The notes under the pieces are model-generated. The model saw only the letters and a list, made by a program, of their open reading frames with translations. It had not been told where the DNA came from and did not search any database. Shown here one piece after another: positions 1 to 12,000 of a stretch of 64,000 nt of DNA. Source of the DNA: Sinonovacula constricta (lineage: Eukaryota > Mollusca > Bivalvia > Cardiida > Solecurtidae). How positions within the stretch are numbered: the stretch's first letter is position 1; the number at the start of each line of letters is the position of its first letter. The position numbers and the translations under genes are program-made. The stretch covers positions 59,051,715-59,115,714 of the forward strand of contig CM017561.1 of assembly GCA_007844125.1 (NCBI GenBank), given 5' to 3'.

Positions 1-40
1 TCTTAACATTGATTGGTTACTTTATAGTTTTTATAAGAGT

Positions 41-113
41 TTCAATAATAATAATAATAATAATAATATTAATAATAATAATAATAATAATAATAAAATA
101 ATAATAATAATTG
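41..113. repeat. AAT/ATA trinucleotide microsatellite
   Basis: A run of about 70 bases is made almost entirely of ATA/ATT-type triplets with a few interruptions. It is a simple sequence repeat with no coding potential. Confidence 0.9.
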
Positions 114-429
114 TTAAGTAGCAATGACATTGTTTACGCATTTACTGGCATTCTCCACTGACAGTATTTTTTTGCAAACTACCGCTGACCAAGTAAAGAA
201 ACGCCCCGTCTGGTCCGTCACTATAAACAGGATAATGGCGGATTAATAATATTGCCGTTTGTATTTCAAAAAGAAGATATTGTCGTTTTAAAATTAAATG
301 CTATGCTAAAATCATAAATCTACCGCAGCTTCTGCATTAAGTAAGGCTAGCAATGTTAATCGTGGTCAAAAATGAACATTTTACAATGAATAAACAAATT
401 GAATGTAATGGAAAATTACCGTGTTGTAT

Positions 430-530
430 GCCACTATGATGTAAATTCTTTCCGAATATTCGAATATGATTCGAATACACGTTCCGAATATTCGAATATC
501 GTTTTGGGATTTGATTTACATCCCTACTCA
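430..530. mobile_element. hAT-like MITE fragment
   Basis: The motif TTCCGAATATTCGAATAT occurs twice about 50 bp apart and each copy contains an ATATTCGAATAT-type palindrome. The block ends in 'gatttacatccctac', which read on the minus strand begins TAGGGATG, resembling hAT family termini (CAGGGATG type). Only one end is recognisable, so it is treated as a fragment. Confidence 0.4.
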
Positions 531-551
531 AAACCCATGGATCAAAATGTA

Positions 552-577
552 TATATATATATATAATATATATATTG
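552..577. repeat. TA dinucleotide repeat
   Basis: Short run of alternating TA, interrupted once by AA. Simple repeat only. Confidence 0.8.
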
Positions 578-2065
578 AGCATTGGGATTGTTCAATGCTT
601 GAAGCTGTGACAACAAATAATTCATAAACCAGTTATTTGAACTTTTAGGGAGTAAAATGAAATTATTAATAACTGAAAAATCCTGACTTAAATAGTCTTA
701 CAGACAGATGAATTACCTTTCTAAGCTTATCAAGATTATGTTTGTCCAACTTCAGGGAAGGTGCCATGGTCTGAAATTTCTATCATGCATACATTTTTTA
801 CACACCCCAATGCGCATGCGCAAAATTTGGATAGAAACATGAGCCTGTATATAGATGGGCCAAGATTTCCTTCTGGGCTTATATGTCTCAATGTTGTACA
901 AGCACCATTTCTATACACGCATATATACTTTCAATAATATTTTATAAACCAGTCTATCTATCTATACATACATGCATGCAAGAACACACTCCCCCACTCC
1001 CAACTCCAGACACATACATTCATAATTTATTTAAATTAATACATTGTTATTTTAGAACACTATGGTGATATCCTTTGTATATGTAATAGATAGAAATATT
1101 GGCAGGAAAGAAACATTAGCCCATGTATAGACAGACTTAGATTTCCACTGGGTACATGTTTCTTTATGAAGTAAATAAAAAAAAGTATCCTGGGTATATA
1201 TCGCAGAAATAAACCATTTTCTATATGGCAGCCCCAGTATAAAGAGATTTAAATTTCTACCCAGACACACATTTCTATCCTAAGTAAATGAGTGATATCT
1301 TAGATATACAAGTAAATGGTACAGATAGCAAGACTGGTCCGGAAGAAACATCAACCCATGTATAGATGGACTTAATTTTCCAATCTGTTTTATATTTTAA
1401 TTTTAGTGTAATATTTCCACAAATTTAAGATATTTAATAATTAATGGTTAAAAGTTGATACAGAAATATTGCTGTTAAGCTTCATTGAAAAACAACAATG
1501 AAAATTGGTTTTGAACTGTCACATTTAGGAATGATTTCCCAGATACGTAGTAATGCTGGCAAAATTGTGGCAATGTCAAGGTCTGAATACGTCTCGTTCA
1601 AGCTGTCATCCTGCTAGTAGGTCTTTGAGATCGTTCATAGGAAAATAAGACATGAGCAGACATATAATGGTGGGTGGGGATACCTTCTTACCCGTACTTA
1701 CATATTTATTCAGCAATAAATTCTAAATACATTTATCGGCGTAAATTTTCAGACCTCAATACATTTTCGCTTAAATTATCTAACATGAGAAATATTAATT
1801 CTTACCTGTAATTCATTGTCATTGAAGTCATTACACATTTTCTGACAAATTTGACATTTGTTATTCCAATTGTTTGATCGTCGTCAGGAATTCAATATTT
1901 CACACATGCGCAAACATGTTTCCTATTCGCGGGAACCTGTACTGGAATCTCCTTAGTGAAGAGTTCCTAATCCGATTTGTTCCGAAAGAAATCGTGAAAA
2001 TCTCCGGCAGAAACCGTAGTTATTCAAAGTTCTATTAGCCGATTTATTGCGGAGACTAACGTAAG

Positions 2066-2108
2066 CAATTGGAACTCCTCGGGTTATTCCGTCCTCGGAT
2101 CACAAACC
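2066..2108 (+). repeat. Isolated copy of the 32.6-kb element's terminus
   Basis: The stretch CAATTGGAACTCCTCGG and the following TTCCGTCCTCGG match, with few changes, the left terminal inverted repeat of the element at 32,635-35,311. No matching second end or target duplication was found nearby, so it may be a solo terminus or a relic. Confidence 0.5.
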
Positions 2109-4034
2109 TACGAACAACAAGCCACAAACCTCTCATGTTTTGTGACGAATTTTAAAAGGTAAAATGGATATGTTTTATATATTTTTGTATCAATGTTTCA
2201 CTATACAATAATACCTTTTTAAAAGAGTAGCACGTTTGTTCATAGTGGTTGTAAGTGACATTTCGCCGGCGTTAGACAAAGTTAAAATTAGTGCATTCAG
2301 ATCAAAATTACGAATACAATGTGTTTCGGACTTGTGTTGTTGTGACAATGTCAATCTCCCGACAATCACATGGCATCGATTTAATGTCACTCCGCCATTT
2401 TAGCATGACATGAAGGTTATGCATTACTACCACTAAAAATAAAGTTGATCGCGAACTGTCTTTCTTGATTTACATGGATTAAATAATAAAAATAGTCCAC
2501 TAATTTAACGAGGTCAGTGGTTTAATGGTAAACACCACAATTTACCTTCTCTTTGAATTAGTACCAACCAATATTTGGAGTACTTTGGAGCAAACATTCA
2601 GAAATTGAGTGGTTGTTTCGGAACTAATGCTGTTTCGGAACTACTGTCTTAACTGTAAATAATGCTGGAATTTCATGAAACTTAGGATTCCAGAGTGAAC
2701 GTGGAGTATTTAAGCATTATGTTTTGGTTATATGCAAGGTTAACTGACTGTATTCTTACATTTTTAAAGATAAAACTATATGCACACTTACTTAGTGGTG
2801 ATTTTAAAGACATTTGGAAAAATCTTAGTCTGCTTAACAAAAAATCTAATAACTTTTTGACAAATAGTTGAGAAGATACATGTCAGGATAAGGTTCTTAC
2901 CATATATATGTGACCATAAGGCGACCCGCCTATAAGACAGGCCCCTCTAGTTTGCCTCCCAAATCTGAGGTTTTTTTGTTGACCCTGCTACAAGACAGGT
3001 GTCGATCCAAGGTTTGTAAAAGTCGCCATATTACCGCCATATTTGTAAATCGCCACGACCGTTTGCTTAATAAGATCATGTGTACTGTGTTGTGTTAGAC
3101 ACTATTTTCCAGCTGTATGGTGTACATGCCATATAAATGTATATGCGTATTTTCTAAAGAATCAATGGTTTGTTCAGCCTATGTAACAGGTTAATGCTTT
3201 TTATGCATTTTTTATCTTAATGCTGTTCGAAATGTTGATCAATTAATGTGTAAATTAAAATAAACAACAATTAACTAGCTCACATACATTTCCCTTTGTT
3301 CTGCATGACACGCGGCTAATTATCCATTAGGAAACACTGAAACAACTTTCAACTTCAGACTGCCAGATACACCAAGCTGTAACTTGGTGTTTCTGTGTAG
3401 ACTTGCCTCATTACACAGGTCAAGTTGATAGACTCTGAGATGAGCTGTTGTCAAGGTGATATCGATCAGAACAGTTGACCATGAGGGTGTGAACAAAGTG
3501 TTTTTATAAGCAGCTGTCGATTACATTTCTCCATAATATTATTGATTGGCAAGGACAGTGCCCTTGTTCTGATCGTGATTTAGTCACAAATTAAAGCTAG
3601 TGACCCCGAGAAGTTGATGCAGTATGTTCTCTCAATGTCTCAATTTTGACTAGGTAAACTTCGCGGCAGTTTAAACTTGTGCTACTAAGCCATCAAAGCG
3701 TTGCTATACCTGCCATGCGATCATGATTTTTTAACCTATATCTCTCATTTGCGTAGGGCTGGGAGAGCCGTGAGAACATTCTGCTTCCCGCAGTGGCACA
3801 ATATAAATTTCTTTGATCTACGCCATCAAGTCTGGCTGTAAACTCTTTATTTTCATACGTTTCTTAATGAAAAACTAAGAATTCCTGCAGAAATTTTGTA
3901 GGCCTTGTTGTAGATTGAGGTTATAAGATGGGCTCCCCATTTTGGAAGCTATTTTCCAAGGAAAAATCCAAGTCTTATAAATGTGTATATCCGTTAATTT
4001 ATTTTGTTGCAAAGTTTAAAGCAATATATATTTG

Positions 4035-4255
4035 TTAGTTTATTTGGTTTATTGTCCAACCAACAGTATTTCACTTTACAGTTATCTGGATATTGTGTCC
4101 ACATGAAGCAGATATAATGCTACCTTTACTGTAAATGGCATGCCGTAAACTCATGGTATGATACCACACCCAGTCACTTTATCCTGACACCAGGCCTACC
4201 AGTGGCTTTTTATTCTCTTGAGCATTGGCAAATGAGCTATACCACTACCATTTTT
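4035..4255 (-). mobile_element. SINE family 2, 5'-truncated, reverse
   Basis: Read on the minus strand this matches the body of the copies at 35,705, 57,628 and 59,765. Shared features are a block around 'gactgggtgtggtatcat', 'ggcatgc', a 'gtggacacaatatccagataactg' type tail and an 'acaataaacc' end. The tRNA-like head is missing. Confidence 0.6.
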
Positions 4256-4776
4256 ACTGACTTTGGTATGTTGCAGGCACTTTAATATAATTTAATTAGT
4301 TATACTCACTTTGGTATGGTTCATTTAAGTAAATTTTCTAAATGTTTTAAATGTTCAACAGACATTTCTCATTTTTTATTAAATATATATACTTTCATCT
4401 TTTACAATGTTGCTGATGGTTCCATAATCTATACCGGATTTTCATGCCAGAAGTTTAAGAATATATTACTGTTGGGCTTGACATTAAAGATGCTCGCTGC
4501 AACATGATGTTAGTTGACATTCACAAATGGTGGGAAAATGCATTTATTTTAAAATGATGCCAATGTTATTGCATTATTATTTATCAATATGCTGGCACCA
4601 GGACATGTCCAGATATGTTTGAAAAGATAAAGAAATACAATTGTTTACATTTAACATTTTGATGAAAATTTAAATCGAGCTTTCCTGTTGTTGTTTTTTA
4701 AGACAATATTCTTAGTCTTAAGTGTCATTTTCAACATTTCAGTGAGTAGTATCTCTTGATGAAATGAAACGGCCAA

Positions 4777-5094
4777 ATGTCATCGCCTGTATTGGAAGGA
4801 CCGAACCATCTTGACATGGAAAAGAAACAGAAGGAAGCTATTCGACTAAATTGGATGTACATTACTGAAAACCTTCTTGTGAAAGAAGTTTTAGACTATA
4901 TGATAGAGTGGGAGATATTCTCAGTTGACTTGAAAGATGAGGTTTTGTCTCATCCATCAAAGACTGACCATGCAAGAGAATTTTTATTCTCGTTGGGAAG
5001 ACGTGGACCACAGGCATTTTTCTCATTTGTGAAGGCTCTTGAGCATACTGGTCAACATTTCATTGCTCAGAGAATATTGGAGGCAGTATCATAA
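4777..5094 (+). CDS. CARD-only protein, caspase-2/CRADD-like (copy A)
   Basis: Predicted 105-residue protein consisting almost only of a death-fold CARD (about residues 17-103). Helix 1 is 'IRLNWMYITENLLVKEVLDY', and the CARD core 'GRRGPQAFFSFVKAL' is followed by 'TGQHFIAQRI', as in caspase-2 and CRADD. CARDs self-associate to build apoptotic or inflammatory complexes. No caspase domain follows within 7 kb in any frame. A strong 3' splice site (ttttcaacatttcag, AG at 4741-4742) lies 35 bp before the start, so at least one 5' exon is untranslated. ATG 4777 is chosen; an upstream ATG at 4760 opens only a tiny frame. AATAAA at 5201 suggests this transcript may end before copy B. The CARD assignment is firm; function is inferred from the family. 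Confidence 0.75.
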   Translation: MSSPVLEGPNHLDMEKKQKEAIRLNWMYITENLLVKEVLDYMIEWEIFSVDLKDEVLSHPSKTDHAREFLFSLGRRGPQAFFSFVKALEHTGQHFIAQRILEAVS

Positions 5095-5200
5095 CACTTA
5101 GTATTTAGCTGCTTTTCCCTACATGTATTTTGATCTAGACTTCACTGGTCAAATTTCATGTCTAACAGAAAAAGGGAGACAATATCTGTGATCAGAATGG

Positions 5201-5206
5201 AATAAA
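5201..5206 (+). terminator. Candidate poly(A) signal for CARD copy A
   Basis: AATAAA about 107 bp after the stop codon of the first CARD frame. If used, the two CARD frames are separate transcripts. Confidence 0.4.
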
Positions 5207-5446
5207 AATCTTTTAAACATGTAGATTAACTCAGCGTGGACACTTTACGGCTTTAAGTAAAAACACTTAAACTATTCATTGTCTCAGAATAAAGTGGAAC
5301 ATAAAAAAAAATGACAAATCAAACTGGCATTATAGTTCAGTGTTAGCACTTGGCAACAAGTTTAATTAAGCAGGATTGTTCAGTACATTATGCTCAGTCC
5401 AGCACCTTAGTTAATTGTCAAATTGATCAACACTGATTATTCCATA

Positions 5447-5719
5447 ATGAATGCTGCTGACAGAGAATCACTGAGGCGAAACTGGGTGTTCTTGATAGAA
5501 AACCTTATTGTGACTGATTTATTGGACCACCTGCTAGCACACGATATTTTCACAGAACCTATGTATGAAGAGGTTAAAGTTGAGCCCACTCGTAAGGATC
5601 AAGCAACAAAACTGCTGTTTCTGCTTCAACGAAGGGGACCTCATGCATACAGGACTTTCCTCAATGCGCTTCGAGAGACAGAGCAAGGCTTTATTGCTGA
5701 TGAGCTTGAATCTGTGTAA
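5447..5719 (+). CDS. CARD-only protein, caspase-2/CRADD-like (copy B)
   Basis: Predicted 90-residue protein that is one CARD from end to end. It opens 'MNAADRESLRRNWVFLIENL', and its helix 5-6 region is 'QRRGPHAYRTFLNALRET'. It is closer to the caspase-2 CARD than copy A in the LRRNW...LLDHLL segment. ATG 5447 is chosen because it sits right before helix 1 and the frame has no earlier ATG after an in-frame TAG at 5408. The frame differs from copy A and the two are 350 bp apart, so they are a diverged tandem duplication rather than one exon. The end ('gaatctgtgtaaagg') could also be read as a weak splice donor, so a longer spliced product is possible. No caspase, death or other domain is seen downstream. 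Confidence 0.7.
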   Translation: MNAADRESLRRNWVFLIENLIVTDLLDHLLAHDIFTEPMYEEVKVEPTRKDQATKLLFLLQRRGPHAYRTFLNALRETEQGFIADELESV

Positions 5720-6145
5720 AGGACTCATCATCATTATATGTCTGGCAGCTAAAAATGGATTGTGATATGCAAGCTAGTTGAAGCTCTTGACTTGCTTTGT
5801 CAGTTCTGAATAGGTTTATATCTGATGTTAACATTTGCCATGACTAAGTGACCTTTTTTGCACTTAAAGAATGGAAGAACTAACTATAAAACAGAAATGT
5901 TTTACAGTCTTAGTATTATTTAGTAATGTCATGTGCAGAAAGAAATATTTGACTACCACACTTGATCTCCACCAAGTCTTTTATATATAATTGCCTGAGT
6001 TTCTGTTTTATGCAATGCTCATCTTCTTATGTTCAATACATGTTTAATCAATTTCTATAGAGTTTATACATACATGATTTTTGTAGGTATTTACTGCTCA
6101 AATTTCAGTTAGGTTAAAATATGTATATAATATGTATTAGATATT

Positions 6146-6151
6146 AATAAA
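6146..6151 (+). terminator. Candidate poly(A) signal for CARD copy B
   Basis: AATAAA about 430 bp after the second CARD frame, in 'attaataaaagtcag'. It is the first good signal downstream of the stop on this strand. Confidence 0.35.
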
Positions 6152-7667
6152 AGTCAGCTTTAACAGGGAGATAACCAAGAAAGGAATATGAATAAAACTA
6201 TTGACAAGGGAAATAAATGGGGGTGGGGAAATACGGTCTAACAGTAGCATTTTTTCAGCCCATTATCAATAGGAGATTGTATACTCTTTGCCACAATTGT
6301 TACAAACAATGACAATTTTGACCCAAAACCCCATTTTTGCCCAAATCTAAATCCCAAAACAAGCTTGTCACAAATCCTGTTCTTTAGGTACTTTCTTGTA
6401 TGGACATATTTAATATATCATCTATTTTATATTCTGTAATGCTGAAATGTTTTTAAACAAAATTCCCCAAATCAGGATTTTTTTTCTTGAAAGGCTTAAT
6501 GTTACAGATATAGAAAATCACTCATTTTTAAAAAAAAAAAAGTCCCTGGAATGTGATAATGCATAGAAGGCTTATTCTGTCTGATAAGTGTTAACAGTTT
6601 ACACGTATAGGAGGGGTGTTCATTAAATAATGAGAATGTCTTATTATCTCTGGTGCTTATAGTCTAGTTTAGTGTATCTTCTCCTTCAAAGTACCTTGTT
6701 TTGGTGCTTCTGAACATGACTTAACCAGTAAACAGCTTTGTCCCATTTTTAAATTCTCTTATTCACCTGGAACATTTGTTATATGGAATAGCGAAGTCTT
6801 CATGAACAATAAATAGATCTTCATGAATTTTCTTCAATTCATCTCCAAGCTGCAGCATTGTAAACATGTAAAATCATTGATTTTCTCTGCTGACGTCCAT
6901 TTTGAATCAAACAGGAAGTGATGTAATGTTTTGATGACATCATTGCATAACGTTATCATTAGGCACCAAAAATGCTACTCTGGTCTTGTATTTTGTGTTG
7001 CTGTAGTTTCATAAATATATCTGACAAGGTTTCTTATTTACAAGACTTTCAGTTATATGTTGAACACCCCTCAGACAGTATTTAACAACTGGCACTTTGT
7101 AAAGTGCAATGTGATCTGCAAGTGAATACCACTTTGCATATAACATTGTGCATGTATCATTGTGCATGTAAAAACAAGACAATAAGACATTAAATTTACT
7201 ATTTTAAAGAAACAGCAAGAAAAATTTGGCTGTTGTGGCAGTTTTATTGGAAACTTTGAAAACAGGATGTTTAAAAATCTGTGTATTCCTTTAATGAAAT
7301 CAAATGTCAATAATAAAAAAAAATCCCACTAATTATTTATATTTTTAAATGCATAATGTTGTGATCATGATAAGTTACCTTGTATTTGTGCATGTCAAAA
7401 AAATATAAAATTCTCTTCTATTTGCAAAATATTTGTTCCAAAATGGTCAGTAGGAGTCACATTGTACTCAATTTCATGTTTTAAGATATTTATCTTCATT
7501 TCGTTCACCATGTGCTTACATTTAAATGACAATCTTGTTCTTTCTCACTTTCATATCCGTGTGCTTTTCATTGTTAGTTTTTAATGATTTTTTTGTGTTA
7601 TGGTTGTGTGCTAAATATTGTAAAAATGCGTTAAAAGTGCTTTTTTTACTCCAGACCTGACAGGACG

Positions 7668-7912
7668 CCCATGGCGTAATGTTATATTCACTGACTTGTA
7701 ACCTCTATGACTGCTTGCCTCACACTGCCTGGGTTCAAGTCCCGTTCAGGGCACAGGATTTATGTTGGAAGGTCTTCCAGCTGACTTGTGGTGTGCCAGT
7801 GGTTCTACCCAGGCTTTTTATCTGGGGTCTTCCTCCACCAAATTAGCTGGATATCGGTATAATGGTCATGATTGTGTTGCTGCTTTGTACTTCTGAAATA
7901 CAAAATGCATTT
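7668..7912 (+). mobile_element. SINE family 1 (tRNA-derived)
   Basis: Starts with 'cgcccatggcgtaatg', carries a pol III B-box-like 'gggttcaagtcccg', then the family body 'ggtcttccagctgac', 'gtggttctacccag', 'ggggtcttcctccacc' and 'taatggtcatgattgtgttgctgc'. The same order of blocks recurs in more than ten copies in this window. Confidence 0.8.
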
Positions 7913-10044
7913 CTACATCTGCCTAGTTTTCTAGATGTCTACTAACAAGGATTAGTAGGAAAACTGGCATGTAACATCTTGTGCATTTGTTATGTCAAAA
8001 ATAGAAAAAAAATAGAATACTTAAAGAATTTTATATGTTCAACCATTTTCTTAATCTTAGAGGTGTTTTTTTTTCTAGATTAAGATTTTGTATAAACTTT
8101 ATTTGGATTACTTTTGAGATACATGTACATACAAAATTATGCACTGTGTGTTGATAAACCTAGTATGCAAAAAGATGGATCTTTTAATTATAGCAGGTAG
8201 CACGTTTTCTGTTTGTTTGCTTATTTCTTTTTGTTGCACCTTGCAGAAAAAAAAAGTAAAAAACAACATTTTTTGTTATGAGATTATTCTATAATTTTCA
8301 GGTAAAGTATTAGTCTTTTTTTTGGCAATATTCATTTTAACCATATCATCATCATATCATTTTTATACACAATTACATTAATTTCTCTGTATACTTATGC
8401 TTTGTTGTAATTTACATTTTTTTAGAAATTTGCTGATTGCTGTACTTATTTTTGGGAAAACAGTGTTTAAAAGGTTGGTGAAGATTTATGAGATAAGCAC
8501 TTCTAGTCATTCCATTGAGAGCTTCTTTATGCTTTACTTGCCTGGAACTAGTTCGGACAAAAAAAAACAACACAAGACAACAACTAAACTTACCTATATC
8601 TAAATTCTTCAGAAAAAAAAGAGCATGGTAAACTTAGATGTACTTTATTAATGTATCAACAAATTTGAATGGTCTTTGCCTCACTTCCAGGTATATATCA
8701 TAACTGGAAATTAGACACTTTGATTTGCACTTTTCAGAAATACAGTTATAGAAAGAATTTACTGTAAAAGTTAGGTTTTTGTCTATACATTCCAATCAGA
8801 TGATAGAAAGGCTTGGCAATGTGCTACTAGTAATTTGAAATAATCAAATGTCTGACTCTTACCAAACTCTACATAAGATGTGTTGAGATTTTTTGTTAAT
8901 TTGTAAAGGGCATACATTTTTTTATTTACTGTGGAAAGTAACTATAGAGGGTCAATTCAGTGATACATTTTCCCACAATTTTGGGAAACTTACAACACAG
9001 TAGGGTGATCACTTGTTCTGGATTGTCCATTTTGTTAAGAAATGACCCCGAACTTGAAACATTGCCTAAGTCAGAGCCAGAATGTCAAAACACTGCTGAA
9101 AACGGTTTATTCTATCCATCTGCCCCTAATCAGCGACAACCTGCTGTATACAACACCCTACTGTATATGACCACTGGTTATAAATATGTATTTAAGGATA
9201 TTTTTAGATAAAAAAAACAAGAACCTTAATTTTTATGTGTTTTGATTTTTTCAGAAAAGAAGATAACATAATTTTTAAGATAAAGTAAAAAGTGAAATTA
9301 AAGCTGAAGTAAGATCAGATACATGTTTTCTGTGACCATATCTTTGTTGAGGTCAGTAATTCTAACACAACTGCAGAAAAAATATTTGTCATATTTTTGT
9401 TAAGCTTCTTTTTGTTTTTGTTGTTTTATAGAAATTTCTGCTACAAATTCTTTCCGGTATTCCAAATTATGTATTCAATTCTAGGGCCTTTACATTTGTT
9501 GTAGATTTTTAGCAAGTTTTTTGTGTGCATTTTGTTGTAGTTTTAGGAAATAAAATGAAAAAAATATATATGTGTGTGTTCTCCTTACTGAAAAATATAA
9601 GCGAAGGCATTAATGAATGCAAGTTACTTAAATTAAGAAAGAAAAATACCTACTGTACTGAAAATTATATATTTTCCTACACAAAGTCATATTTGACAAA
9701 GCTTGAATACCTTTGATATCATTTACACTTCATTACTCTTGTAAAAAGATAAACCTTTTTTATAAATCATGAAGACAAGTTGTAGAATTGCCGGCAAAAT
9801 TCTCCCAATACTTTTGCTTATTGCATTCAAAGGCAGCTCAGTTTCTTTGTAAAACTCACATCTAAAAATGTCCATAAAGAAAGTATGTTACATACAGGGG
9901 ATCTGTATATGCATTATTTACTCATCAATTAAAACAAAAGTTCTCTTTAATTTAGTGTGAATAAACATAAAATGTCTTTTGCAAATACTATTCATTATAA
10001 CCCAACAATTCTCACCAAGCCAGGTACGGAACGACATCATTTTT

Positions 10045-10814
10045 AGCTCACCTAAGCACAACTGATCAAGGTGAGCTTTTAGGATACCCCTTCGTCCGTT
10101 GTCAACAATTTAGCTTGTGAACACGCTAGAGGCCACAGTTTTTATCCAATCTTGGTCAGAATGTTTGTTTGCATGAAATCTTGGATGAGTTCATTACTGA
10201 GTCTCCTGGGGTCAAAAACTAGGACAAAAGGTCAAAATTTAGGGGAAAACTTGTGAACACACTAGAGACCACATTTGTAGCTCAATCTTCACTAAACTTG
10301 GTCAGAATGTTTGTCTGCATTAAATCTCTGATGAGTTCGTAACTGGGTCACGTGGGGACAAAACGTAGGTCATTTTGTCGAATCTCAGAAAAAGCTTCTG
10401 AACACACTAGAGACCACATTCATAGCCCAATCTTCACTAAAGATGAATGTTTGCCTGCAAGAAATCTTTGGTGAGTTTGTAACGTAGAAGAAACAACTAG
10501 GTCACTAGATGAATTTTTAGAAGAACCTTGTGAAAACACTTAGAGGCTACATGGATGGTCTAGTCTTCACCAAACTTGGCCAGAATGGTTGCTAGAATGA
10601 AATCTAACATATATGTTTTGAAGTGGGTCATGTGGATTCAGTAGGTCACAAGGCAAAATTCTAGAAAATATCAGCCCAGAGGCCACACTAATGATCCAAT
10701 CTTTACCAAAGATTTCTAAAGTAAATAACTCTTAATTACTTGACACCATATATGATCCTACTAAAAGCCTGTGTCCTCAGGTGAGCGATTAAGGGCCATT
10801 GTGACCCTCTTGTT
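10045..10814 (+). mobile_element. AGCTCACC...GGTGAGCG bivalve-type repeat element
   Basis: Begins 'agctcacctaagcacaac' and ends 'cctcaggtgagcgattaagg', an inverted pair of about 12 bp (AGCTCACCTRAG / CTCAGGTGAGC). Between them about four diverged modules repeat 'actagagaccaca', 'caatcttcactaaacttgg', 'cagaatgtttg' and 'ctgatgagttc'. Elements of this form are common in mollusc genomes. It has no ORF and is presumed non-autonomous. Confidence 0.75.
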
Positions 10815-11264
10815 CAGACAAGTGAATCAGTGCTAGCAGCAAATGGTGATTCATTCAATTAATTCCTCGCTTGTCTGCTGCTATTTTACTACACTTTTGG
10901 AGAGAAAAAAAACGTGACATATAGCGGTATCCGACGATAATAAGCGGACCTAGGCACACACTTTGTGTATAGATCTTTGATTAAGTGATGCGTGTCTGTT
11001 TCAATGAGTATGTGAAGACACTGGAAACTTCTCCAAATGACAGTCGCTATGGTCCGAGCAGTGTATTGTATTAATGAGTGCTTGCAATTAACCATGTACG
11101 ATTATTGCAAAAAAACTATAAGAGAATGAAAGTGACTGACACAATAGTTCGATTTAGAATGCTTTGCAAATCACATGCATCAAGATAACGATGCAATAAA
11201 TTGTGTCCAGGAACCTTTACTAGTAGATATATAAGAATAGTTAGCATAAAAATATAATTGCAAT

Positions 11265-11583
11265 TTATTGAAAATTTAATAGTAATCAAGTAAGAATTAA
11301 TATCATATACGTGAATGTGAACCCTTGAAACTTTAATAGTAAATGCATAGTAATTATTATCATATAAGGTACTGTAGACTGAAACTTCAATAGTAATTAC
11401 ATGAGAATGATATCATATTCGTGTATGTGAACTATTGAAACTTCAATAGTAAATATCTCAGAACGATATCATAATGTAAATACATAGTAATTATAATCAT
11501 ATAAGGTGATTGAGAACTATTGAAACTTTAATAGTAATTACATAAGAACGATATCATTGAAGGTGACTGTGACCTATTGAAAC
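11265..11583. repeat. Tandem repeat, about 56-bp unit with mini-palindrome
   Basis: The core GAAACTTTAATAGTAA or GAAACTTCAATAGTAA recurs at about 11,270, 11,328, 11,382, 11,438 and 11,523, and is followed by 'gatatcat' blocks. Most units are 54-58 bp and one is about 85 bp. The core holds the small inverted repeat TATTGAA-ac-TTCAATA. The array stops exactly where the transposon-terminus motif at 11,583 starts. Confidence 0.7.
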
Positions 11584-11616
11584 AATCGGAACACCTCGGA
11601 TAATTCACGGATCATT
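11583..11616 (+). repeat. Isolated copy of the 32.6-kb element's terminus
   Basis: CAATCGGAACACCTCGGATAATT here is nearly identical to the terminal 23 bases of the right inverted repeat of the element at 32,635-35,311. It directly abuts the 56-bp tandem array. A second end was not found. Confidence 0.55.
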
Positions 11617-11659
11617 ATTTAACCATTACCATTTTCGCGGGGAAGCGGGTTTGGGCAAA

Positions 11660-12000
11660 GGAAAAATCCGGGCATGTACTCATGTTTCTTGTTCACTAAG
11701 CACAATCTGCCTATGTGGGATGGGATGGGATTTGCCGGCATTTTTGCCGACATTGTGCAGCGACATTTCTATCATTATAGCACAGGGGCACAAATGAGGT
11801 GCCAAGGGACTGAAACCGGCCGGTCCATTATACTGACACCGACGAGCCAGCCGTAATGCTGTCCCCTTGCCCCGAGCGTTAGGAGGGACGCCGCTACTAC
11901 TAACATTAATTAAAGCCTTTAGTTTGACTAGGCCGGGGTTTGAACCCGCTATCTCCCGATCCGCAAACCGAAGCTCTACCATTTGAGAGCCTATGTGCTT
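11660..12000 (-). mobile_element. tRNA-like SINE (third type), reverse
   Basis: On the minus strand 'tggtagagcttcgg' resembles a tRNA D-arm/A-box and 'gcgggttcaaaccccgg' a T-arm/B-box, but the anticodon and acceptor stems do not pair, so this is not a working tRNA. A GC-rich body and a tail with 'tataatg' follow. A long open frame read through it (11,680-12,051) contains the GSNPG peptide typical of translated tRNA-derived SINEs, so it is not called a gene. Confidence 0.55.

Larger units (their letters stand above)
1..4740. other. Gene-poor region upstream of the CARD frames
   Basis: I see no convincing coding exon here. It holds an AAT/ATA microsatellite near the left edge, a hAT-like terminus around 430-530, and diverged repeats at about 840-1400 that share a 'cccatgtatagat' core. 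There is also a transposon-terminus motif at 2066 and a minus-strand SINE fragment at 4035-4255. A non-coding first exon of the downstream CARD gene may lie here, because a good 3' splice site stands just before the first CARD frame, but I could not place it. Confidence 0.5.

Noticed and set aside
4777..9300. Full caspase-2 gene
   Set aside because: No caspase catalytic motifs (such as QACRG) were found in any frame downstream; only CARDs are present.
11930..12000. Possible functional tRNA gene
   Set aside because: A-box and B-box look right, but acceptor and anticodon stems do not pair; it is a SINE head.
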